64,000 nt of DNA from Phalacrocorax aristotelis (Eukaryota > Chordata > Aves > Suliformes > Phalacrocoracidae), in the NCBI RefSeq assembly GCF_949628215.1, contig NC_134282.1, positions 9,112,223-9,176,222 on the forward strand, given 5' to 3'. The position numbers and the translations under genes were made by a program. Positions 13,389-28,300 of the stretch are shown here, one piece after another. Under the pieces are notes generated by a model, which had not been told where the DNA came from, did no database searches, and saw only the letters and a program-made list of their open reading frames with translations. The stretch's first letter is position 1; every line of letters begins with the position of its first letter.

Positions 13389-16300
13389 CTATTGTGGAGA
13401 AAAAAAAAAAAAAGGAGAACTTTGTACACACTAATTTTGTTATACACGAGAGAAAGAGCCTATAACTATTCGCATATTACCACCAATTAAGAAATTAAAT
13501 CAACATAAAGAAAACCTCTAGCTTCATGATATCTGCAGTTACATTCGGAACTTGCAGATTTTTGGCACTGATAGTAAACCAGGGTGTCAACTGCAATAAA
13601 TTCCCCTCAACGCAGCAGCTCTTCATTTTTTGAAACTATTTCCTGAGAGTTCAGCAGGAACATGTGCTGTTGTGTCAGCCACTGTCAGACTTCTCTCAGA
13701 CCATGATCTCCAGCTGAACCATCAAACACAAAGCAACAGCCCAAGTGAAACCCCTTTCAAACAAAAAGGGAGCTCTAAAGGTTAAAAAAATAAGAGAAAA
13801 ACCAAACCAGGAAGCAGCATCTAAAGGAAAGATTTTCCATTGAGAGTTATTCTCCACAGTTCACAATCAATTCGTGTTAGCAAAAGTATTCTAATCAAGA
13901 ATGCGCTGATCCTTAGAAGTACAGCTTCCTTAAAAATCCCATGGTTCGTAACAGTGCCACTTACATGACATACTGGTTTACAGTACAAGCATAAATTAAA
14001 GAATGTTGCTCTCCGTGAGAAACAGACAATTTTAATCAAATATTATTATTTTCCCGATAAATACAGACATTTTGCACAACCTCTACTATTTTGTTACCAC
14101 ATTACTACCTAGTCTTAAAGTGACCATTTAACATTTTGAAGAATATGGAGGGGTTTTGTTTGGTTGTGGGTTTTGTGGTGTTTGGTTGTTCTGTTTGTTT
14201 GTGGGTTTTGTGGGCTTTGTTTTTGTTTTTTTGTTTTTTTTTTAAACCACAAACTTCAAGGTCAAATGAATCCTCATTTTACATAATGGAAGAGTTTATA
14301 CGGTAACTTACCTTGAAGCATTTCTTTTTAAATGAATAGGCTGCCTTAAAGCAGAAGACTTCAGTTACATACCATTACTAAACAATGCCTATATGCTTTT
14401 GAAGTATGTTTTTAAAAAAAAGAAGTCAATCCTGTTCTTTGTCTAAACTGCATTCCCAGAGAGACAAAGTACTTGAAACTGGAAATGGATAAAGTTTCCC
14501 AGAAAAAATATGCCTGAACTTGACTCCTAAATCCTTTTAGTGACCTAAGTAGAAAACAGCACACAGACATTAAACACCAGGTTCCAGCAAAATCAGATGT
14601 GGCAATCAAGGGCAGTTCTGTAAGTCAGGACATTGCCAATTACTAATGCAAAAAAAACCATTTCAAAATCCCAGGGATTGTTGGGGTATTGGGTTTTTTT
14701 TTTTTAATTGATGGTATTTTGGCTCAACTCTGCTGAAAAGCCTGTAAGTTTTCACACTCATCTTCCAGCTTCTCATTTTGTTACAGTTTTTTTTTTTTCC
14801 CCTGAAACACCACCATATTCTTCCTAATGAATACTATGAAAGAAAAAGAATTGCAACAAAATCAATTGCAACAAAATCAAAGTCAAGGCAAGCAATCAAG
14901 AGAGAGGGAAGAAAGTGAAAATGAGTCATCTACAATACTAGCTCATGTTGAAAAGAAACTTGAAAACCTGTATTACCTCTTCTGGAACCTCATTACCAGG
15001 AGTTGCTGCAATACCAGTCATAAAATCACTTGTAATAAAAGTTCGAATAACCACAGATCTTTGACAGGAAGGTTGTTTCTGTAGGGGGTCCCGATCAAAA
15101 TGCAACGGTGTCAGTATTATTGGCATCTGGCTAATTTTTCCAGCATAACCTGCAGAAATATATCAGTATAAAGTGCTTTAATTTGGTTTAAAGACACAAA
15201 GACGATAGAATTTTTACAGAATTTCCCACATGTACTTCGAACTATACACTAGGAGCTACATTTATGTCTTCTGGGATCTTGTAACTGCTACCACACCTCA
15301 GAAGACCACACTCATCATACAATTATGTAATTAGTGATACATACACTAAAACTACTCAAATTGCCACTTGAAATAATCTTCAGCGTTTGCAGACATGCAG
15401 AACAAAACCAGATAATCTCCATTATCCTGTAATTCACTGTGAATGCAATTTAAGATCTACTTCCCTTCCCACATAACATAACCATGGGGTTTTATCTATC
15501 CCCATATCAAGCCCAATAAAGAGCCATTCACAAGTATCTCTGTCTTTGATGTACTTGAAGGAAAGCTCTTAACTGTCTCTGCTGCTGGTGGTTGATGGGT
15601 AACTTCAGACAATCATCTCCCACCTTTTTTTATATCTCCTCTGAAACCTAATACACAGACGCCCCTATTTCACTGTTTAAATGATCTAAAAGTTTGAGAT
15701 TCAGGTGCGTGGCAGCCTGCAGAGCCCATCTAACACTGATGCAGCCTCTCACGCTCTGCTTGCACCGGCCTGAACTTGTTGGTACAAGGTACTCCTTCAC
15801 TAAGTAACTCAAGTCTTATTTTTGGGAGCAATTCATTCACACCAACTGTCACCAGAAGTTAGCAAGACATATACAGTTTTACAAACACAATTGACAGTGT
15901 TATCCTCAGCCTTTTGAGGCTATTTTTGTACAAATTATGGTAAGACAGCCTTGCAAACAGAATATGTAGTTTTAAAGAGATAGCCTTTGTAATTTGATTT
16001 ATACAAAATACAGGCAAGTCTGATGAACTGCTTCCCACACATATCACATCTTCAAATGCAATTAAGTAAAAAACCAAAACAAACACTGAACCTCAGAACT
16101 ACTGTATTCCCAGACTTTCCCCGTTCACCGTATCACAGGGTACTGAATGCTCCATGCGTATTAAGGGTTTGGAGCATTACCATCTGCTAGCCTGAAGTGG
16201 TTGGGTTTATAAATACAGCTTTTATTTTATGTTAAGAAATATGAGATCACCACAGGTAGTGGGCATCATCACCATTAGAAACTTAGTGTTTGGGCCCCCT

Positions 16301-19300
16301 TCTTTCCACAAAAAAACCCCATGATTTACAAACGATGTCAAATTTCTTTACAGAGTTTATTTACTTCAGCTAAATGCTGATGACTGACATCAAAGAAAAG
16401 TAATTTGGTTGACTCTCAGCTGGCTAACGGTATTTTTTGCAGAAGTATGCACTGCAGTGAAGCACCCCATCTCAGAGCTTCATGAGTTGCCAGAGGCAAG
16501 CCTTAGTCTCCGAAAATCCCCTAAAATTAATTCTGCTAGCAGAAAGGTTAGCAATTCCTGTCTTTTAGCTATCAGATTCTACAAATTTCAGAAAAGGCTC
16601 TTGCCTGTCATCCCATTAATTTATGACTTCTGTGGAGATATTCAAGAAGCCTGTAGATTTTCACAGGACCACAAGAACTATAACCAGTTATGGTTTGCAT
16701 GGATCTTGAAACAGGCGTTTAATCCATGGGACAAGGCGAAGTACCTACCAGACTCCCTGAGGATATTGTGAGCCTCAAAATCAGCTTGACGTAAAGTGCT
16801 GAGGACTCCTGTTGTCAGGAAAGTGGGGGTGACATCTGTAGGAGGTTCTTTGACTGGTGGACCGAACACGTACACAACTCTGAACAGAATGGTAAAAAAC
16901 ACATTTTGCATACATGGAATAAAACAGATTGCCTAAAGACTTCATCTTTAGTAATGCAGTAAGAAAATAAAATTAGGAAAAAAGCGTAACACTTGATTTT
17001 GCTCCCTAGCTGCTACCTAGAGCTTAACGTAACTTCATGCATATATTCTATAAACATGACAGGCACACTAGCTTTAGAAGTCAAACGTACTAATTTGGTT
17101 TGCTACAGACTAACAATAGCCCCAATATTACTTATTCAAGACACTAATCCTTTGAAAAAAAAAAACAGAAGTACTAACACAGTGGTATCACAAAGGGTGT
17201 ATTTTTGATTTTACTTTGATGTCAAGTTAAAGCTGAAGATCAAAGTTAAGATTATTCTAAGAAAGCTACTTAATAAGTGCTTACAATTTCCATCTTCTCT
17301 CCTAATAGGAAACCACAAAAAAACACCACTAAATAATAAACCTTATGGATAACAAATAGCTGTGTTTTCAGCATGGGGCACTAACGCTCCAATTCATAGA
17401 TCTACATAGCTACGTTTGCAATAAAATATCTTCTGAATTCAGACCAATCACATCAGCTTCATTTTTAAATCTCACTCATTATGTTCTGTATGTTGCAGAA
17501 CAAAAAGTATAATATTGTCTGACAGGCCTTATACAAGGATTTACTACAACATATTCACACAAGTTATTTGAGTTTGTAGATACAAACCAAGAATACTTGT
17601 CTAAAATCCAAAGCAGAAAAATATGCAAGCTTTCCATTCTGTATTTTTGTTTGTAATATAAATTCTCTAAGCATAGCTGGGCAGAAAACCAACTATTTCA
17701 GTGCACTCCTGGAACTGCCAGCTTCAGTGTCCCTATAAACATCAGTGAAAGATTCTGAAAACATACCCTGGTACAGCAGAACTCCCAGAGATGTGGTATA
17801 TTTAGTAGAGTAGCATTAAATCCAAAAGAGCTTAGAGAAGACAGAAATGCTGTAAATCCAGCACATACTTTGAAATTGCACACGCAATCCTGATTTTATA
17901 CCACCTTTTATATACACCTTTTGTTTCCTCTGCGCTTAGTTTAAAGAAATATCTCATGCTTCAAGATCTCACCTTGAAGAACTATACTCCTTTCAGTAGG
18001 AGTCACTTATGTGACAAAATTAAGTTTTGCTATCAGCAATTATAAGCAGTGTCGTCAGAAAGTCTACAGCCAGGCAAGGAGGATATGCATTCTCCAGAAA
18101 TGATTTAATATCTGAGCAACTTCAGTTGCTAGGAAACTTATGGAATCAAGTAGCTAGAAAAATGCATATTCACAAAAGAATATTCACATATTCATATGTC
18201 AAACATATTCACAGAGCTCAATTAAGATTAAACTGCCCAGCTTTAGAGCTTTCCTATGTGCCATTAGAACTGACAGTCCCATCTAAATTCCCTTTTTGAC
18301 ACAAAGCAAAGCAAAACACTGCATGACACCACAACTCACCAGCAGACTTGGAATCTTTCAAAAATGATTTCACGTAAGTTACATTAAATGTAGTCTAATC
18401 AAGAGCTTAAGAAAATGAGGAGGTAGACTATCAATTTCTTTTTCAAGCTAGTAATTCCAGAAATAAACCAATGTTTTAATTTATTGTGTATTTGTAACCT
18501 CTGTAAGATACACCTGTCCAACATATAAAAAAATTCTACCATGGATTAAACAGAAGAATGCTTGTGCATGCTAAACTTCCATATATAAAGTACAACATTA
18601 GAAATAAAAATTCAAAATACTTACCTGTTTATGTTGTGGCACATGCGTGGTATGAGCCTGGCAAGAAACATAAGAGACTCCCAGTGTGGAGCATCTTTAC
18701 TAGAGATCCCACAAACATAGCTATATGAACGACAGTCACCCTATAAATTAAAAAAAAAAAACCTGAACATCAATTTTGCTGCCAAAATAGTTCACAGTAC
18801 TTTCTCGTTCATCCTGTATGTTACAGGACCATATTTCGTGCCAACGTTTAGCAGATGCTAAGCTAAGCTAGTGAAATCAGTACATGGAGAGAACCAAGTG
18901 AGTGAGAAAACACAGAGTAAGAGAACAGACCTCTCGTGAGCTAACAACAGCGTATGAAAGGAAAGATTCATATAAGGTGACCAGAGCATGGGGATTGGCA
19001 TTTTCATGACATCATCTGTGGAAGGCCTGTGACAAAGTAAAGAAATCTGCTGATGACACTGCTATTTAAAACAGTAATAAAAGCTGCCTGCAAAGAGTTA
19101 CAGAAGCGACGCACAAGATTAAGCGGCTGATAGTAAGAGATGTAATTCAATACTGATAGCGCAAAGAAAGGTACTTTACAGCTATGACTATTCAGTAAAG
19201 AAAACTTCCAAGTTATGGCACGTGATTCCATGAGAATGCCAGCTCAGCATTTGTATTTGGTTTGAGTTCCTGTAACCAAATTACAGCCCACAAAAATTCA

Positions 19301-22300
19301 CATGGCATTAGCAAAAGAGTGAAGGGAAAGAAAACACTATGCCACTGCACAGATTCAGGTGATCCCGTATCCCGAATAGCCTGCACTGCTCTAGTTCCTT
19401 TCCTCTCAGGGATAAGGATATAGTACAACTTGAAAAAGTAGAGGAAAGGGCAACAAGCGTCTTCAAATGCAGGAAGCAGGGTTTTTTTTGACCAACTTAG
19501 TCTAGGACTCCTGAGCCTTAAAGGGGGCAACAGGATTACAGCAGGGGTCTACGAGACTGAAGTCATGAAGAAACTGCCTATAAATGACCAGCATTATTCA
19601 ACCTTAATGATATCCTCAAATACAATACCTGGCATTTACTCAAGAGTCTATTCAGATATCTTGACACCTTTGCACTACACCAGCACTGACAAATGACAAT
19701 AACATAGGTATCAGCCATTTGAAGTTTATGTTCTTGACTCAAGCTCTTTATTTTCAAATCTTAAAGCAGCAATTATTATGCTTCACTGCAGCCTGCCACA
19801 CTGCCAGGAAGCAGCTTTCAGAACATCCCTCAAATCCATTTACCTGCACTCCCACAGTTTTGATTGGTAACAAGAAGGCATTCAGTGAATGTAGGCTTGT
19901 AATCTGCATCAGCTTCTCCTGGTCTTCTTCAGTTGTACAAGCTTTGACCCTTTGTAGCAAAGTATGTGGCTGTGCAACAGTGCAGAAAAATAAATTTTAA
20001 TTAAATAAAGTCCCCAAGCACTCAAACAGAACTTACACAGTACAAATAAAATTATTATTTAAGCAGCAGTTTGCTTAAATTTAGTCTACATTTACTCCTT
20101 GGAACTATTTAAAAAATACCTTTCATTTAAGAACTAAATTTTAGCAAAAGCAATTTTGTTTTATTAGACTGTATGTATTTTAAGCTGAGGCTATCCAAGG
20201 CCACAGATGAAGCTCTTTTCCTATGCTCCTTCTCTCTTTCACAAAACTATACTTTTTTGTTGTTTATTTCAGATACGCAACAAAAAAATATCCTGTCACT
20301 CTACGCTACAATTTAATATGCTTTAAAGGAAAAGCAGATGTAAATACTCGCACTTCAGTATTTATCAAGAGAAGTTTTAGAAGCTGTGTTGAACTTATGC
20401 CTTAGAGCAGGCCTCTGCTAACAACTTTTCACCCCCCTGCAGTTTAGTTCAGGTGAGTAATCAAAGATCATAACAGTGAAGATATTGAGAACTTAAACAT
20501 GACTGATTAAAAACTGCAGGTTTTTGTTCAGGACATCTGGCAAGCACTAGTTTCTCTTTCTGCACTCTCATTTAGACATTCAGTGATTTTGAGGGCAAGC
20601 AAATCTAGAAAGTTACAATTATTTCAGGGAGGGAAAAATCTTTTCCTGATACTATGTGATTTGAAGTACCTCCAGAAATCTCAACTGCACGAACTTCAAC
20701 TGAAAATTTATTTACTATTTGAAAGGTATATACGCTTCAATTTTTCAGAAATTGTTCAACACTTGCACCAGTTATGGCACTAGAAATTCTACTGTACTCT
20801 ACGGAACAGCTTCAAGTGAATTGCACTGGAATGCATTATTCTTTAAGGAGCACAGACAAGTAGTTTTAAACTTTTAGCAGCTTAAACCGCATTGCGGGCC
20901 ACTACAGAAGGATCATACTGCTTTTATGCATATTAGAATTTAGCAACTTCGTTACCTTCTTAACACTGGCAGAAAAATCTGCAACTATTTTCAAAATGTT
21001 GTTTGTTTCAGGAAAGTCTTTGCACACATAAGGCTCTTCAGCACATATCACTCTGATTGCTAGACCAGGACCTGAAATGCAAAGTAGAAAAAACATTATA
21101 CTAAATAACATGAAGCTGACTTCTATCTAAAAGCGTGACAGCATCTGGAAGAGCAGGTCAATCGTTGAGTACAGTGTGCTTTGTGATTGTACCTATACTT
21201 CAGTTGTCTTAACACCCTACAAGACAAAAAATACACGAGCAGTTTATTCTGGAACAATATTTCCGTTTGGCACATTTAGGCATTATTTACCTACACCTTA
21301 AATTGGCTGGTTGTGCAAAGTGATGAAGTTTGGTGGATGGCAAGCAAAGGGAACAGGAAGTTCCTTGTGCCCTTTGCTAGGCAGCTGGGATGAAAGAGAT
21401 GGTTATAACATACACTTGAGTCTCCACTGATTTTAAACACCCCGATGGCTATTTGACCTTTTAGCTACTTAATACAAAAGCATGTGTAATTTGCTGGGAG
21501 TGTCTGAAGAAAGCTTCTTGCATTTCACGTGATGCTTGTGCATTAGCACAACAGCTTATGCCCTCTGCCAGTGACTACTACACACCCTGCAGGACAATTT
21601 TAACACACATGGACAGAAAAATATAACTCCCTTAAAAGGATGTGGGCTTTGCTATATTACGGACTTAGATGTTTTCTGGTGGAAATCTGTTGTTTTCCAC
21701 ACAATCATTTTCAAAACAGCAAATGCCCCTTAGTAAGGCAGGCAGGCACAGGCTGCTATTTCAAGTAAGATACATTTGACAGCTCAGGCAGCATTCAGCG
21801 GCACTTCATTGAGAATTCTTGCTTTGGCTTATATATCTAAAAAGAAACAAACACAGCTAGAAGCAAACTCAATTACACAACTTTTTCTTTAATCGTTATA
21901 CATAATAAAGGTGCTCTCTAACGTTCTTTTCCTGAAAAAAGATTCTGCTTAAGTAGAAACTAATAAATCTGTAATTTTTTTCCTTTTTAGAGGTAACTTC
22001 TATGCTCCAACATAAATTTATTCTACAGGTTAAGCATATGCTAAACAATACTGATCTGATCCACAGCCCTTCATTAAGTAGCACAGACCAACTCTCATAC
22101 CTGGGAAGGGATGCCTCGAAACCAGCTCTTCAGGAAGACCAAGTTCTCTCCCTAGCACTCGCACTTCATCTTTGTGAAAGTCTTTCAGTGGTTCTATTAC
22201 TTTACCCTTAAAAAAAGAAAAAGCAATTTACACTCCAGCTTACATATTCCAACGTAAAGCCTCAAATGTTTAGGTTATGGCAGTCGAATTGGCCTGCTTT

Positions 22301-25300
22301 TCACAGCATCCACTTCCAACACTTGCATAAACACTGGAAAGAAAAGTACATGTGAATGTGGGCTTTGTAAAATCAATTACAGGACAGAGGCTACAACAAG
22401 GCAGTTTAAGTTCGTTCCAAAACTATTAATGGCTCAATCAGTGTAGATACAGCTGTAGGTCAAGCCTGCTCTGACAGTCTTCAGAAATTCAGACTTCTCT
22501 TCCCTAGATGTTCAAACCAATCCAAAAGCCTTGAAAATACTTTGTACAGTATTAGAAGTTTGGGTCAGTAATGGTTACTTTCTCTGCTATGGTCGGGCAC
22601 TTACTAATAACTGAGCACCTTCCAACAGGCTTATTATGTGATGTCTCGTGTTGATTCTTTCTTATTTTATAATACACCTGGAGAACTTAGCATTCTAATG
22701 TCAGAAAAGACAAAACAGGGCAGTGTCCTACATTTGCTTTATATGCTAATAGGTAAGAGCTCTGCATGAGACAGGTGGTCAAAATGCTTTTCTGGGCTTT
22801 GGGCTAAACAGACCAATTGGGAGTGCAATCAAAGGGACAGGACTTGAGCTGCTTATCATCAGACAGTTCAACCTCCTGTGTTCATATCATCTTCAACCTC
22901 CTGGTCATCAACCATCGATCAGTCCACAGATGTCCATGTTGGGCCACGTCAGAAAGATTTGTGGGTTCTTAAATTGACAACTGGCAAACAGATTGTGTGC
23001 CACCAGCATACTGCTGGCAGGTAGCCCATCAGGTTACTACTGATGTGATGCATAAGCTGCATAAGAACACAAAGAACTCATCCCTGTAGGTATGTGAAGG
23101 AACTACCCCTAGATTTCAATACATTTAAAATTTATTATTCTCATGCTCTCTCAAGAGAGGGGATAATACTGTGTTTGCAGTGGCGAACGTTATTAGAGGT
23201 TCAAGAAAAGGATAATTTTGGCCCTCTCTGTCAACAGAAGGCGATTATCTTTTCACTAAAGCACTCTCACCGCTCTTGCCTGGATCCATAATGTGCCAGG
23301 TCAGGACTACTGGTACCTAAAGGTTACCCACGGACTAGCATTCAGAACAAGATACAACAGAAGGAATAAGTGACCCATTACATCGTGAATTCCAGCTGAA
23401 CCAGAATAAAGTTGTCTGAGAAGCCTTAACCTGCCCTGCTAAAGGTATTTGGTATTGCTTTGCCTCCTTACTAGGATGCAGGTTTGTTTTGAGGGTTAAA
23501 AAGCAAAAGAGAGGAAACAGCTTTCAGCTTGCTGTTGAAAACACCATGGTTCACACTAAATGAATCCATGTTCAACCTGTTGACATCTTCCTCAGTATTC
23601 AATGCTGGACAACACTCAGTTGTGACTATTTTGGGAATGTAGCAACTAGAAGAGTGTGTAATAAATTGCAAAATATTACAACAGAATCCAGAGGGCATCA
23701 TCAGAAGAGGGTCCCATCAACATGGGACTGTTATACTGGCAAAACACAGTTGTTGTTCATTTCTGATGTTCAGCTCCACATGTGTGAAATACAGCACATA
23801 CACCAGTATCCTCACTTCCATTTACCTCTTCTCTTAACTTTCGAATCAGCTCTGTGTCATTATGATGAGTTTTGATGACTTCAGCTTTGCCACTTGCAAC
23901 AAGGGAAGCACTTTCAATGAGATCAGGTCTGAGGGTACCCTGAGCAAGAAAAACCTCTTCAGGTTTCAGATTCATTTCTCCAATGACTTCATTGGCAATC
24001 TGTAAGATGGAGACAAAGAAAAGTGTTCTGATCTACTTTTTGGTTGTCAAAGGTCTAGAGGATGATAATGGATTGCCCAACAAATGCAGGTGACCTGCAA
24101 AAGCACAAACAAACAGGAAGACTAATTATGACACTAGCCCACTGCTGGAATAGTCCTACAACCCCATATTTTGTTGAACAGAAAATGCAAGAAAAATCTT
24201 CAGACTCCAGGAACATCACTGCCCAGTCCACGTTATATTCTCCCTGCGTCACCCACACTGATTGCTGACAGATGGAAAACAGCTCATCTTCAGCAAAGCA
24301 ACAGAAGCATGCCCCGATGCACATTATCCATCAATCTGATGAAAAACATTACATGGAATTTCATGCAACAGCAATGAATGGCCAATCAATATAGTAAATT
24401 TAAGCATGATGGTGGATCTAGTACAATGCTTGTGAACCGTGTTGTGACCATTGACTGACGGCCAGTGGCTTCTTTAGATCATCTGCAACTTAAGACCACT
24501 AATGCCATTGAGTGCACAGTGCTTTAGAATAAAACAGTCTGACATAAAAGATGTATCTAGAAATTATATCATTAAAAAAAAATCAACTAATAATTATAAA
24601 CATTACCTTAACGAAGGTGTCACCAATAATTTTTCTTTTTTCTTCAGGACTTGTAGTCATATTTAAGGTCTTGCTAATTCTTTTACGTGGAGTTCTGTCT
24701 TCATCCGAGATGGGCAGAGTTGTTGTACCATTATAGAATGAATGAGCTGCATTCACCACTGCAAGAAATTACCGGAATTTGTTGGCAAAGACAGTAAAGA
24801 TTTTAATGCAAGGTGGCAAAGAAATATGTTTCGCTCTATTGCTTTAAAAAAGGAAAAACAAAAATCATTCCAGTACTTCGACTATTAACAGCACTATATA
24901 GGGCTGTTCAACACCTCAAGAATTAATTGTAACAAAACTGTTTTATTTCTCATCTTAATCTACTCTAGAGGGCAATTCTTTCATATTATGAGGCTAGGCA
25001 ACCGTGTGAAAGTTCAGTTCTAGCTTCCCCTCTTAGACTGTAATTTATGTGCTTTATTTAAATAGTTTACAGGATGGTATTTTCCCAAGGCCTTTCTGCA
25101 ACCAAAATTAAATGATGCACTATTTACTCATGGTACATTATTCCTCTTAATTTAGAGAGGCTCCCAATGCAGACATCAGCTAGGAAGCTTTTTGGCATCT
25201 TTTACCAACACTGAACTCCATGACCTACAGAAGGAGGATTTCCAGCAAAGGGATTCCCTCCGTTTGTTACTCCAGCAGCCTGCCAGAGCCCAGGTTCATT

Positions 25301-28300
25301 GGTCTACAGAGTGCAAGAATAGGACACAGATTTTCCACTAAAAAAAGTAATAAAAAATAATAATAGTAATATTTTTAAAAATATGTGTGTGTAACAAAGC
25401 TTAGACTTTGCTGCATCAGGATATCACAGCCCAATCTGCAAGAAGTTAACATGCAAGCTCCCAGCATTGTTTCACACAGTCAGGCTAGTGGAAAGCACTG
25501 CTCACCCAGTACCACACTTCCTGACAAAAACACAAGAGAATCATTTGACAACAGTACTTACGCACAGCCCCAGGAATAGGCAGCTATTACTCATGAAATA
25601 AATCAGCCGGGCAGTATAAAGCAGGTCTCGTTGTTTGCACAACTCAAACATACATAATTTGTCTTCTCTGACTTCCTTGTACTTCAGGTACCAAAAAACT
25701 CTACACCTTATCAGCCATGACAAGGTACCTTCTGCTCTCTCATAATGTATTGCTTCTCAACAAGCTACTCTAAAAAGAACTAAAATGCACACCTATTCAG
25801 AAGCCAGGAGAGCCAGAAAAAAAAGCAGCCTTGAAAAACTAATTTTGACTATAATAGCATTCAATCACCCAAATGAGCTCACCATTTAAAAAGAGGTCCA
25901 GGACAAGAAATAAGGCCCCAGTGGAGGTCTCTTAACCAAGCTACTGAAGAAAACCACAATGAAAAGAGTTTCGCAGCAGCCGAAAAAGGATTACTCAACC
26001 ATCAGCAGAAAAGTAAATGAGCAGCAGCAACAGAGGCACATATCTACTGCTTTGCTGTGCCCCAACAGGAGATATCAGGTATCAACAACTGAAGAGATGG
26101 GTCAGTTCATTGTATGCTCCAATTAAATAAGAAAGGCTTAATATTTTAGGTTTCAAACTTTGTGAATAGGTCTAGGTTGTTCCACATGAGCAACCATGCT
26201 TTGGTATTTAAAGTCTGAGAACTGCAATGGTCAATTCAAATCAATGAAACAAAACATTAAACGTACATTTTAGGAGACTGGCCACATCATTAGTTTTATC
26301 AGGCATATTTAACAAAATTATGGTACCTTTAACTTGAATCCCAAGTTTCTTGAGTGCCTCTTCCACAGACTGGCTTTCTCTTTTGCGCATAAATCCATTA
26401 TCTATGTGTACAGCTATGACCTGATCTCGGTTTAAAGCTCGGTTCAGAAGAGCGGTACACACTGTCGAGTCCACACCGCCACTGAGTAAAACCTAAGGAT
26501 AAGAAAAAAAATAGCAAAATTTGGTCAGCTGTCTACATGGAAAGTGTAACAAATAATTCAGATGCAACTATGAGGATCAGAAAAGCTACTGACTTACAGT
26601 CAATGATTTGGAAGAAAACAAGAAGTCAAACAATGTATCGACCCAATTGTGCAAACCTTCTAAAACCTGTTTAATGTACTACCCAAATCATGACAATTCT
26701 GCATTTTTCAAATTAACCTTAGTAACTTTAAGTGTAAGTGTTTCTATCAGGCTTTTGCAGCCTATCTTTCAGCTTCAATTCAATCTACTTACCAGGACTT
26801 TTGATGAGCCCACTTTCTCTTTGATATCTTGAATGCACTGAAGTTCTCTGTTTTCCACTGTAAAGGTACCACTGCATCCCGCAATATCATAAAGAAAATT
26901 CTTCAGGATCATTTTTCCATTCACTGTGAGGCTAACCTCAGGGTGGAACTGTGCTCCATACAGTTTTTTAGATTCATTTGCTATGCCTTCATTGGTGCGA
27001 AGAAACAATCATAAAAAAAATTTGGAAGCAAAATGCATACCCAAGAAAGTCAAGCATACACTTTTTGAGCAATTTTTTCTGCCACATTTTCTCAAAAAAA
27101 CATCAATCAAAACTAAAGTTTCCAGTTAAGATTAGGAAGAAGGGTACTGTTAACAAGTCTGGAACACACAATCCCTCAGTAACCAAGGAAAACACTCCGA
27201 CATACTAGGAAAACCACTGTGAAAACAGGAAATCAATTACATTAATTTTTTCCTCATCATACGATACCTCATACAACCCTGCAACGAAGCCACATTGACA
27301 CAGCTGCATCTACTTTAAACGGGTTGTGCTGGTCGAGCTGTGTAAGCGTCCCTACAGGGATATGTTCATGAGTACCACCGCTCTTTTTTAACAGTCTCTG
27401 CAGAGGTGAGCAGATCACAATACTGCACCTTGCACCAAGTAAATGCTGGTCAGACTGGGATTAAAAAAATAGTAGGCAAACTGCCTCACTCCACTGACGT
27501 GTGGGAGACTCCCAAGTACATGGTAGCACTGTATTTCTGTCGCTGCTGGAAGCCCGGCTACCACTTTACCAGCATTTTTTTGCTTGCTTAGGCACAAGTA
27601 GCCACAGGCTTTTTTAAGAGCCCATGGGAAATGGCACAGGAAAGTGTTGCTGATAGGAAAGGTACAACTCTCTTTCTAATGCCTACATAAAAGCAGGGTT
27701 AAAGATACCACAAACCTATTGGAGCTTGCATACTGGATGCAGCAAACTTTACAAACTACTGCTAATGTTAAACATGGCAAGCCAGAATATAATGAATGCT
27801 TTTGGAATGATCTAGAACTCATGCCTACTCAGATGGCACTACAAATTGTTTTGCTATGTAAAGAATCTTTCTGTAAGAAAACATCTTTACATCTTTTAAA
27901 AGGTCTGTTTTTCTCAAATTAGTTACTTGCCTGATTTAAGAGCAGTATCTTCCCTGACCCCCCCCCCCTTTTTTTTTTTTTTAATGAAGATTTAAAGTAA
28001 ACCAGGTGAATATTTTGAGATCTTACTAAGTGGCTCAGCAAACTTAAGACCTCTCCAGGTCTCCCAGCTCCTAGGAAAGAGTAGCTTTCAAAAACCAAAT
28101 TCTAAGGTCAAACATTTTTCTGTGGCAATATGTGTAATGTTTGAAACACTGCTTTCAGTACCAACATTATTTTTGCTCAGTTGAACATTCATGCAATAAT
28201 ATTAAATATAATAACAAGTTAATCAAGCTTTAATAATTGAACAGTGTTTGACTTGTACTGTTGCAGTGCAAAAACCAAACACTGCTTACACTGCACACTA

